Assembly: GCA_022496185.1 (NCBI GenBank)
Contig: WTXG01000002.1
Span: forward strand, 1,240,001-1,304,000
DNA length: 64,000 nt
Source: Multifurca ochricompacta
Lineage: Eukaryota; Basidiomycota; Agaricomycetes; Russulales; Russulaceae
Direction: 5' to 3'
A program made the position numbers and the translations under genes. The notes below the pieces were generated by a model. It worked only from the letters and a program-made list of their open reading frames with translations, made no database searches and was not told where the DNA came from. Numbering within the stretch: the stretch's first letter is position 1; every line of letters starts with the position of its first letter. Shown here one piece after another: positions 46,976-57,500 of this stretch.

Positions 46976-47373
46976 TCAACGGTCCTTCCGTGACTCTGAC
47001 AGAGTTCCGGCTCGCCGTTCTGCCTGATCGTCCCGCAGGGAAGACACTATGTACGCGATGAGAATGATATTTGCGGTGACAACTGCTGTTATAGCAGCGA
47101 GTGTTGAATTGCCTGTAGGGCGAGAGTTAGGGGAGGTGCAACGTAAGATGAGGTGACCCCCGAAGACTCACCGTTCCATACGAACTTCTCTGATGCAAAA
47201 TAGGATGTTATTGGAACTATACCAAGGGATAGGCTAAAAATGACGAGTTTGAACAGCACACCCCTGCTCTTGGACACTTGGTAAATGAAAAGGGATCCAA
47301 TAGGCGAACTTTGAAATTACCCTTGCTCAAAGGTTTGCGTAGGCATTTCTGCAGTAACCCCATGGGCGCTCAT
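46976..47373 (-). CDS. VMA21: VMA21-like V-ATPase assembly protein
   Basis: Small ER membrane chaperone that assembles the V-ATPase V0 sector. The ATG at 47373 gives MSAHGVTAEMPTQTFEQG. An intron (GTAATT...GAGCAG) joins this in phase to GVLFKLVIFSLSLGIVPITS, the first helix, then YFASEKFVWNG. A second intron (GTGAGT...) leads to NSTLAAITAVVTANIILIAY, the second helix, and IVSSLRDDQAERRAG, with the stop at 46976-46978. The two-helix layout and the LFKL-FS-L-VP pattern are diagnostic. The protein is about 94 residues. The yeast C-terminal KKED-type ER retrieval signal is replaced by a basic end (SRKDR). Confidence 0.85.
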
Positions 47374-47609
47374 TTCCTAACGAAAACTCTTGAACTGTTC
47401 TTGTTAGTCAAGAGGTCAAGAGCAAGAGGCGAGATGGAGAAGATGGGGCTGCCGCCGCCAACAATGGTGGACCGGTCGCGGACCGGTTAACACACCACCT
47501 TCCACTGCTCCGCTCAGCCGCTCAGCCGCTCACCACTCACCTGCTCACCGATGAGCTCAATGCCATCGACCTCACAATTAAGAACACGTAAACGCGCGAT
47601 TATAGATAC

Positions 47610-48090
47610 TTTCTTTCATACAGAACACGATGGTTAGTTCCTTTCTTGATGAAACTATGAGTAATAAAAACAAACCGATTGTTCTAGGAGCGACAATGAT
47701 CAATATTCGCACATCAACAACGCAATGTATTACCACTTGTTCGACTCGGTCATAAATGCGTACCTCCTTGCACACTGTGATCTCTCACCGCAAACGTCAA
47801 ACTCGATCGGCCTTGTCGTTTCTTCACATTGCCAATTCTTTGCTCCGCTCTCATTCCCTGATTTATTGGACCTCGGCCTTCGCGTGAATCATGTAGGGAA
47901 AAGCTCCGTCACATATGAAGTAGGCGTATTTCGAGAGGGTAGCACTGAACCAGCAGCCGTTGGAGGTTATACCCATGTGTTTGTTGATGCCGTGAGCAGG
48001 AAGACTTCTGCGATGAGAGAGCGGACAAGGGAAGGATTGCAAAGGCTATTCATTGTGTCGGATAGCAGCAAGACTGAATCCAAGTTATAA
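47610..48090 (+). CDS. 4HBT-type (hotdog) acyl-CoA thioesterase
   Basis: Small thioesterase of the 4-hydroxybenzoyl-CoA type. An exon at about 47610-47634 reads LSYRTRW. A standard intron (GTTAGT...TTCTAG) joins this in phase to SDNDQYSHINNAMYYHLFDS, which holds the family's catalytic D-x-(D/N)-x-Y-x-H-x-N-N motif. The rest reads VINAYLLAHCDLSPQTSNSI, GLVVSSHCQFFAPLSFPDLL and VNHVGKSSVTYEVGVFREG, then PAAVGGYTHVFVDAVSRK, ending at 48090. The N-terminal exon or exons upstream of 47610 could not be joined: the frame is closed just before, at an intron acceptor (TTATAG). The true start is therefore to the left, possibly near 47440-47560. Substrate unknown. Confidence 0.8.
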
Positions 48091-48257
48091 ATTAAAATTA
48101 TTATTGACGAACACGCATACACGCACTTCCACGTCTTACCCGTTGCGCTATTATATCTCTTCTTTCTTTTAAAACAAGGGGAGGCAATCCCCTTCTTTCT
48201 CCCGCCTCCGTCTTGAACTCTCCGACGCGCTGCCCCGTTCACCAGGTAGCTGGACTC

Positions 48258-50385
48258 ATGGCTGTTAATAATACCGAGACCGAGAAAGATAACTCTTCAA
48301 AATCATCGCGTATCCCACGGTCCTGGACAATGATGCTGGATATCACGTCCTCGGAATGGGACATCCTCGCCTTTTCGACTGCATTCAAGTTGCTCCTGTT
48401 CCCTGCATAGTGAGTTTGGCTTCCTGGAAGAGGTGTCAGACTCTTCGTACGTTAACTACCACTTCAGTCGGTCCACGGATTTCGAAGTTCATCGCAACTG
48501 GCTCGCCATAACATACTCACTACCAATTTCAAAGTGGTATCATGATGTACGCGCTACATTCTGTCTCGTGAGGATAATTATCACTTACAATGCTTACTTG
48601 ACCAACCAAAAGACTACTTCCGAGTGGAGTAAGTGCCCCCCAAGGTCACTCTTGAGTCCTTCTCACCATCCAGAACGAATGCAGCTCTGGATTATCCTCC
48701 TTTCTTTGCATATTTTGAGAAGGCGCTGTCCATCCCAGCCTCTTTTATTGACCCGCGAATCGTGGAGATCAGCAATCTTAACTATTCCGCTTGGAGTGTT
48801 ATTGCGTACCAAAGAGCAACCGTCATGCTGACAGAGCTAGTCTTGGCTGCAGTTTTGTTAAAGTAAAAGAATGTTGCGCGTGTCGTGCCCCTTGCTGATC
48901 TCCTCAACAGGTTTGTTCGCGGTGCCCAAGACTCCAATACCCAACGACTTATATCTGCATCTCTCTTCTTGCATCCCGGTTTCTTGATCGTAGATCACAT
49001 TCACTTTCAATATAATGGTTTCCTGTTTGGAATTCTGCTTCTTTCCGTCCTGCAAGCTCGTCACGTAATCCTTGCAACTTCACCAGTCGAAACACAGCTT
49101 ATTGGAAAATCTTAGGGAAACCTTTTGGCCAGCGGGTTCTTCTTCGCAGTCTTGCTGAATTTCAAGCACATCTACATGTACCTCGCAGTTCGTGCATTGC
49201 CAACTACACGATTGTGTACCTTCTGATGTCGACCGTGTCTAGCCGGCCTATTTCGTTTATTTACTCCGCTCCTTTTGCATGTCCCCGCAGGGCAGCGTAC
49301 TCCCCAGTAGATTCCTTGCACTTGCAAACGTTGTGATTCTGGTCTTTATCGCGTCGCTGGGTCCCTTCCTCCTCATGGGTCAGATTCCTCAACTGTTCTC
49401 CCGACTATTTCCATTCACCCGTGGCCTGAACCACGCATATTGGGCACCAAACGCCTGGGCTGTGCTCACAGCAACAGATCGTGTTCTCCTCCAATGTTAG
49501 TGGATTTGATCCTTCTTTGCATTGGTTACTGATATCGTCCTAGATGTTAAACGGTTCGGGGCTAGCTTTTCCGTTGACGCTTCTGGCGTATCATCCTCGT
49601 CGAGGGGATTGATCGGCGACACTTCATTTGCAGTTCTCCCAAATATTAAGCCGATTCACACGTTCCTCATCACCATGATCTTCCAGATGGTTTTCCTTGT
49701 GAAGTTGTGGCGGACCCCGACGTACAAGTCGTTCCTCACCGCTCTGACGCTTTGCGGATATACTTCGTTCATGTTCGGATGGCACGTTCACGAGAAGGCC
49801 GTCCTTCTTGTCCTTGTTCCATTGAGGTACGCAAACAACAAATTCGAGCTCGTGATTCCATTCTCAAGAAACATAGTTTGTTGGCGTCCGAGAATCACGC
49901 CTACTTCCGGACCTTCATGATTGCAAGTACAGCTGGCGTGGCATCTCTCTTCCCTCTGCTATTTACACCTGCTGGTACGCATGTGCTCTTTTAGGTATGG
50001 GCTGGGTAGTCTGACATTGTCGAAGAACAAATTATTGAGGTGATCTATTCGCTTCTCTGGGCATCGTTGGTCTTCGGACCCTTACAACGGCGGCTATATG
50101 AGTTAGTCTCCGTAGGCGTCCATTTCCGCCATGGCTGACCAGTTTCGCCCCAGGTTCCCGCGCTCACTTCCTGCCGTTGTCATAGGCTCGATGGAGACAA
50201 TGTACCTATGGGGTTTCCTTATTCTGGAAATAGCAGTCATGGGCTGTCCCATACTAGCGAAGTTCATCGCTCAAGATCCCGAAAAGTGGGACTTCCTACC
50301 CCTCATGCTGACAAGCCTATATTGTGCTGTTGGGCTCATCTGGGCTTATGCTCGACTATCTTTCTTGTATATTACATCGAAGTGA
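48258..50385 (+). CDS. ALG8: ALG8, dolichyl-P-Glc glucosyltransferase of the ER
   Basis: Adds the second glucose to the lipid-linked N-glycan precursor in the ER lumen. The ATG at 48258 gives [20 protein letters not shown], then [20 protein letters not shown]. An intron (GTGAGT...TTCAG) forms [20 protein letters not shown], the family's [12 protein letters not shown] motif with its catalytic Asp. Further exons give [20 protein letters not shown] (DYPP motif), [20 protein letters not shown] and [40 protein letters not shown] and [19 protein letters not shown] are the conserved second half. [20 protein letters not shown] with [11 protein letters not shown] follows, and the last helices end [17 protein letters not shown], stop at 50385. 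HIHFQYNGF and HVHEKA distinguish ALG8/ALG6. ALG8 fits better than ALG6, but I judged this by eye. Confidence 0.9.
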
Positions 50386-52136
50386 CCCTCTGGGTGTGAG
50401 AAAGTAGAATTAATTTTTCGCAATATGCACAACTATACAACGTCAGGAGTATGTGAAGGCGTGCGAGAGTCCAGGGCTTACCATCCTCGTCTTCCAATAC
50501 GTGCTCTAAACCAACCTTCTGTCCACGAGCGTGCTTCGCACTAGAACCCCATACCATGGCACTGCGAGGAGTTAAGCATTTTAGGCGGGTCAGGCAACAC
50601 CCGGAAAGTTTACAATTTCATCTGCTTTGCAATCTCCTTGTGAATGGCGTTGCAAAAGTCTTCTATAGAGCACTTCCCGCGCTTCAAGACCACCGGGGCA
50701 GAGTAGTCTGGCGCCTGGCCCCTTGGCTTTGTATACACACGAACTAAATCAAGGGCTTCCCACATTTTGTCGATGAGCTCATCAACGTTGAGCCACTCAT
50801 TGGAAGAAATGGGAACGCTGTTCGGTATCTTGTACAAAAGGTCCAGTTCCTCGATTGAAATGGCATCGATCTTGTTCAAGACCTTGGCGAATGCAAATGT
50901 TAGGGCATCGACATCTGGAGTGGGATCGGCCTCACATATATCGCGGGAATGTACACTCTATGGGGATGAGACATAAGTAGATAGCCAAGAGCATAACTGT
51001 GCTTGGAAAGTTCGCACCTATTGCCTTCGATCACGTCAACCAGATCGTCCGCTGTTGCGCCGGGTTGACGGATTGCGACGTCTGCATTACTGATTCTATA
51101 TTCGCTACATACCGCATGAATTTCTTCGTGATCTATGTTCGTCAAAGGAACTGTGTTCGTGATAGCCACGCCGCCTTTGTCCTTCTTTCGAACAATAATT
51201 GCTGGAGGCTTTTTGTTTAGCCGAATTCCGAATCCCTCTAGTTCGGCTTCAATGATTTTCTTGTCTCCGAGAGGCTTTAGAACGTCCAAGACGATGAATA
51301 TGAGGTTGCATGTCCGCGCGACTGATGCCTCCGACCGTGATGAGAGTTCGGAAAGGATGAGTGCCTTGTTATATGTCCACACCTGCAATCACTACAAATA
51401 ATGAGATTTACAGGAAGCACCGTCGATCCTCATGCATACCTTGCCGACCTCTCCCTCGGCCATCATTCGCACCCTCGATGATACCAGCTGGGAAGGGACT
51501 GTCATGAGAAATATGCTACATGTTACACAAGAGGCGGGCCCCTACGAAGATCCAGTATTTGGATCGGTGCACCGTGCACTTTCAACGTTCCTGGCACCGT
51601 GGTGAGTGTGGTGAAATCAATAGCTGAGACTTCCGAATGTGTCCCTGTCAGCTTCGACATTAACGTAGACTAGAAAAGTGATTCGCCTTCAGCCCATCGC
51701 AAAGTTGATTCGCAATCTACATTACGCACTTTTCCGACGGATGGGAATCCAACGAATCCAACCGAGGCAACCCCGGTTCGCGCAACATCGAAACCCACAC
51801 CGCCGCCACCTCCACCGCCCGAAGGCGATGTGATTAGCTCGCGACGAAGTTTAGCAAGTTTTGCCTTGAGCTGTCCCAGATGATAGCTCGTGGCTTTATT
51901 CTTTTGGGCTTCAGGCCAATTGGTATGAGAACTGGATGCCGATCACTCGAAGGTTATCACCATTATCACGCACTTCTAGCCTTCAAGTTCAAAAAAAGGT
52001 GAGTGGGAGAGAAAATTTGTGAGCTAAGCTAATAGAAGCGTACCATCTCATCTTCGATTTCCTGTTCAATCAATTTGAGTATATTGAGGAAAGAGAGGGG
52101 AATAATCCTTACTTTAACCTTTTGTACGGTTGTCAT
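50350..52136 (-). CDS. RBG1: DRG1/RBG1 developmentally regulated GTPase
   Basis: Translation-linked OBG-type GTPase that binds ribosomes with a DFRP1/Tma46 partner. The ATG at 52136 gives MTTVQKVK. A short intron precedes EIEDEM and [20 protein letters not shown], then [20 protein letters not shown]. The G1 motif is [10 protein letters not shown] joined by an intron to [28 protein letters not shown] follows, and G3 is [38 protein letters not shown] and [20 protein letters not shown] lead on. G4 is [20 protein letters not shown]. The TGS domain comes last: [40 protein letters not shown] and [20 protein letters not shown]. The last exon after LEDED is not settled, and the 3' end overlaps or abuts the ALG8 stop (50385). 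One join near 51310-51400 is also not clean. Confidence 0.93.
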
Positions 52137-52409
52137 GTTGTGTTGTATCCTCGAACTCGAAAAGGAAAGGGAGGAGGCGTTGTGTTGTGAAGCTTTAGTG
52201 GCTGTTCTCACTTACACTTAACACTTGACGCTTCACTTTCCTTTCCTTGACTTGACACTGTCTTTCATTCAACCCCAATCAACCTTCATTTATTAGTCAA
52301 CCCAGCCCTTCGTGCGACAGGCCGGCCTCGTCGCTACAATTCAACTCGTCTGAACCCACTCGGTGCCCACAATCATTCTTTCACTAGTACATCAAAGTAT
52401 TTCGGTAAC

Positions 52410-54375
52410 ATGTGCGGAGGTCCCGCTTGGAAGCGCGAAATTGTTCCAGATCACAAAGTTCGTTCATATTATCTTATAAAGCCTCGTATTCAAGCAGTTT
52501 AACGCATCGATAGTTTGACTTTGTCGACACCCGGGAGTTCACAGACAATGGTTTTGCTATGCGAATGAAGTATGTGCCACCTCGTCTTCCTTGCCTCTAG
52601 GACTTCTTGCTGGCCGTGGTTTCTCGTTGGGGTTGACTTCAGGTTGTCATGGCGTTAATGTCTGACCATCATCATCATCGACTTCTCCTAGATACCTCTG
52701 GCTGTACATTCTCGTCCTCAAGTCATTCCTCGTCTACGTCTCCGATATCTTCACTGCCGTGACCATGTTAAGCACAAAGACCTGGTCCAATCAAATCTTT
52801 CAGAAATGCAAACAGCTTTCAGGTTGCGTTGCGATACCTTTCTCTATTGGCCAGTGGCTATTCGTTGGTTGTATTATCTTCTCCTTTCTGTTGGTGCGCC
52901 ACAGCTCCGTCACTTTTAATCCATTGAGCCTGACACGTACCTACGAAAGCTGGCTTATGAAGGACGGAAGGCCAAGAAAATAATAGCTAGTCGGGACATA
53001 TCATATGCTTTCACGAATGTCATGGCGAATAACTACTATTCTCTTCGTAAGGTTTTCCGCTCGTTTATCAAGCGTATGCATCGAACTAACCTGCACACGT
53101 ATAGGCTCGTACGATCATTTCTGTTTTTTTGATCATATTCAACAATCGACGAAGAAATCAGATGATTTCGCTTTTTTCATCTTCTTCACGTTCAAAAGTA
53201 CGAATGCTATGATTCTGCAAACACAATCTTACATGCCACTCTAGGTTGGAAGCGTCTGTTCTTTGCTGATGGCCCTCGTCAAGTCATCAATGCCCTGACT
53301 CTGTTTGCCATCTACTTAGCAAAAAAGGATGACAAGACACCTTGGTACGACTTCAAGAAATACTTCGTGGGAAATAACTTGATTACGACCGCCCTCACTA
53401 TCTCTACCCTCTTTACCGTCCTCATCTTCGCTGGTTCTCTACTCTTACTTATTATCGCCGGCATATTCTATGTCCCCCTCCTTTGTTATATCAAGGGCAA
53501 CTTGAAGGTTCGACTTCTGCTCTCTCTTCGTTGTATGCTTTTTACGCTTTTTTTTCTAAGGAATATTGCTGCCACAAAGTTGACAAGGTGAAGCTCCTCT
53601 CTATGACGCTGTAGTCCTTCGTCTTATCCTACTTCAGCGTATCTCCGAAATCATCAAGCGTCGGAATAAAGAACGCACGGCCAAAGCAATGGCTTTGGCC
53701 AAGAAGGAGGCAATGGGTGACTTCTCTCATCTCAAAAACAAGAAGGGGGAATTCATTCACCAGCCCCTTCCCCAACCAACCCTCCCAAATATTTCGATCG
53801 ACGACGACCTGGCCGATATTGCTTCGATACAGAAGCGCGCAGGTACACCGAGCACCAACCACACTAGCGTTGGTGACAGATATTATACCACCGATGCCAA
53901 AGCCACTTATGAATACCCTACAATGCCCCCGTACAACGCGCCTTATTCCCATTCGCAGGATCCGAACTCCTACACTCACTTCAATCCCTCGGCCGCTACT
54001 CTCCCAGATGAGAATCAGTACTACGAAGATGATTATGGGAGTACTGCGCATCTTGCACTCGGAACCGATCCCCATGATCAGCGGGACGACCACAACCAAC
54101 TGGGGCAGTACCATGGGTCTCATGGTTATGCGGTTGATCCCTACGAGGTCTACACTGGGCATGCTGCCAACAACCACTATGATTACAGCACTAGCCAGTA
54201 CGAACATCAGTCAGGCCAAGGAGACTTCACTAGTCAACACCCACGCCAACCCCCAGATAATGTTGCCTTGGCTTACGATGGCACTTCAGAGTACCGGAAT
54301 AATCAGACGAGACAGCAACACGGGCATCGCCCGCTGAGCCCTCGATATGATGGTGGACAGTTTAATGCTGTATAG
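52410..54375 (+). CDS. KCH1/PRM6-like low-affinity potassium channel
   Basis: Plasma-membrane protein for K+ influx linked in yeast to calcium signalling in the pheromone response. The ATG at 52410 gives MCGGPAWKREIVPDHK. Introns join FDFVDTREFTDNGFAMRMK and YLWLYILVLKSFLVYVSDIF. TAVTMLSTKTWSNQIFQKC and PFSIGQWLFVGCIIFSFLLV follow. DISYAFTNVMANNYYSLR and YDHFCFFDHIQQSTKKSDDF are the conserved middle. WKRLFFADGPRQVINALTLF leads to the last helices ALTISTLFTVLIFAGSLLLL and IIAGIFYVPLLCYIKGNLK. The C-terminal exon runs from KVDKRISEIIKRRNKERTAK into a long tail rich in Tyr, His, Gln and Ser, with the stop at 54375. Six or seven short introns. The membrane core is clearly conserved; the tail is not. 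Confidence 0.88.
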
Positions 54376-54599
54376 TGGATATGAGTTGGAGTCATCGAGT
54401 CATCTGTATTATAATTGTCGTTGGCGGTCACGTTATCGGACCGTTTAGTTTAGTTTTCTTTTTCCACGGTCTTTTCTTCTTCTTGGGCCCAATAATTCCA
54501 TTCGTTTCCTCTATCTAGAGTATCGTGAGCGCGATTTTCCCATAAACCAATGTATGCATCGTATGTACGTTGCAAAATCATCGTTTCATGTAGCGAATC

Positions 54600-57500
54600 A
54601 GGCGAGAGGCAGCTACAGTCGCGCTCAGTGCCAGTAAGCGAATGTGGTAGCCGGCCTACCGATAGTGCCAACACAGTTCAAAACTTCGGTAGAATAAATC
54701 GCTCAGTTATCACACAGTCATTACAAAGCAGACGGCACTCACCAAAGAATGCGAAAATGATCAATGTATCTTTCCAACGATTTTCATAGTACATGTTTAG
54801 CGGTATCATATATTCATCACCAACCTCATAAGTACGTCAGGCGATTTGCATCTGGACATTGGAAAAGGCAAGGCTTACTTTAAACTGGCAGTACCTGCAG
54901 CCTTGTAATTCGCTAGGATTATCCAGATATCCTCCGAAAGCGTTTACAAAGTCGTTGGCCCATGCAGCACAGGATTGGCCAGGAGGAGGTTCAAATACAG
55001 CGAACTCGTCCAGTTTACATTGTATCTGCAATCCACTGACACAACATAAACCGGAAAGGGTGACCCCTGACAAATAAAACACACTGAAGCTCAGTAGCCA
55101 GCATAGCGCCTAGCAATCTCGTGAACGGGTTGAGCTGATAAACCAGCAATCGCCAGGAGTGAGCAAGATATGGAAACGGTATGGTTACTCCACCTGACCA
55201 AGTGAAGATGCTGAGCGGAATGGAGTCGCAAAGGTCAAACGAATACGTACAAAAAGTGGTTAAGACGACCATGATAAATGGGTCAAACAACACACCCACC
55301 TGAACGGAGGGTGTAATTGCTGCTATTAGTTGTCCCAACGACACCCCAAACAATTCCACGAAAAGGATGACCACCAACTGCAACCATATTCCGCCTAGTC
55401 CAGCTGAACCTTGACCAAATCCTTGTACGTAAATCTGTGCCCTAGGTCAGGACGCAATGTAGGAACCATGTGGATTGGACCACCATAATAATCCAATAAA
55501 CTACAGCGCATAGGGCGCTGTATGGGATTTCGCCGAGAAACTGAGCAATTGCGAACACTTCGGGAGAATACATGGCTCTAGAAAATTCTTTAAACATGGT
55601 AGTAAATTCCCAATTAGCGGCTGGACCCTGCAGAGGCGACTTACCCCGGGTAAATATCCCTGAGCACATGAGTAGAAGTTATGATGAGTATACGATGAGT
55701 AGTTATTCGGAAATACCTCTTTTGGTGATGAAGACCGGCAGGATCTGATTTATCAGGATAGAGGGAAGGACGGTGACCCAAAATCTGTCAACCAGGGGGG
55801 TCAGCACCGAGCAATCTTTCATAGTAATAGACAATACATTGAGAACACGCGGTATTGAAGATCTCTTGAACTCCTTTCCAGTTGAAGAAAAACAAGAGAT
55901 ACAAACAACGAGGTAAAAAAGTGCAAGAAGAGTCGCGTGAAAATGTAGTCAGGAGAGCGCCATAGAGTAACAAAACTTCGCTTCGTGACCACGGTCAGTT
56001 GATGGAGAAATGGCGTCGCATCTTTTAAATGTGAGAAGATCTCTTGTCAGATGCCATTTTTCACTACTCACACCTAGACATGATTTTGTTCTCGGTAGGC
56101 GTACAGGTCCGCCTTAGTTCACGTATCTCTTCCTTGACAAGGTGGAACTCTGGCGAGTCCAGCCAGACGTCTCTCCAATCGCGGTTTCCTATCCGAGGTG
56201 TTAAGCCAGCGCCGGTTACGTCCAATATATGTTCGGCGGGGTTCGCGTGTGGAGGACACACCGCACCATAGCGGGCGAAATATTCCCGGACAACACTCGA
56301 GCCGGGCCCGATGTCGCCAAAGTAGACAGTGTGTCCGCCCTTCACCAAAAGCAGCAGGCGATCAAAGCTTTCAAAGAGTACAGAAGACGGCTGGTGTATT
56401 GTGCAGAGAATTGCTTGACCCTGGTCAGCAAGCCTTCGCAAAACCCGGACCAGATTCCATGCGCTCTGAGCGTCCAAGCCAGATGTAGGTTCATCCAGGA
56501 ACAGGAGGAGCCCCGGCTTGCTGGCAAGCTCAACACCAATTGTGAGGCGCTTGCGTGCCCCGATATCAAGTGTACCAACAATGGCATTAGCGAAGTCCTG
56601 AAGCTCCAAGAGTTCTATTATCTCTTCAATGTAGGCGTTCTTGTCTTCCTTCGGAAAATCAAGTGGCTGGCGGAGGTACGCTGAAAAGCGCATGGCTTCG
56701 CGTACTGTCGCAGTCCCTTCATGTACGTCCATTTGCTCAGCGTATCCTGTAGACCGCGCAAACTCTGTTCCAACGGGACACCCATCGACGAGTATATCCC
56801 CACAGACCACACCTATATTCTTCCTCTGGGCCAATACATCAAGGCACGTTGTCTTGCCAGCACCAGAAACTCCCATGAGTGCCGTCAGAGTTCCGGGCTT
56901 AATGTAGCCATATACGTCGCTAAGCAGTTGTCGCCTCCCACCAAAGACTGGCACATGGTAGTTGACACGCTCCCAGATGAAAACACCCCGGTCGGATGGC
57001 AATCCACTTAAAACGAGTGTTGAATATCAGCACGTTATTGCCCCTGAGGCCAACTCAGTGCCTTTCCACTTACGCGACATTCTTCTTTGTATCTACATTC
57101 TCAGAATCGTCCTTTTCGTTTGTGTTAGCTTGTGACCGGCTTGCTTTACGCTCGCGGAGCCGGGCGTTTAGTGTACAAATTTCCGATGACTCTTTTGCGA
57201 ACAAAAGAGTAATTGTTTCGCCAGCGGATTGCTTTGAAGATTGAGCTGGAAACTCGAACCATGGGTCGAGTGCGAAACACTTACCGGAAAGAAGTCCAAT
57301 ACGAGGATCTGGGTCACTTGATAAAATAATACCCAGCCGAGAAGGACAACGAAATTACGACGCCAAATGTCATGGCCGTCCATGCCATACGTGTTTAGCA
57401 GATAGGAGCGGCCGGAGATGACGTTAGATCCAGGGGTCGCGCCAGGCAACGTACAGACTTGATTTGGTCCTAGGCTGATCCTGGGCGATAGGTCATGAAT

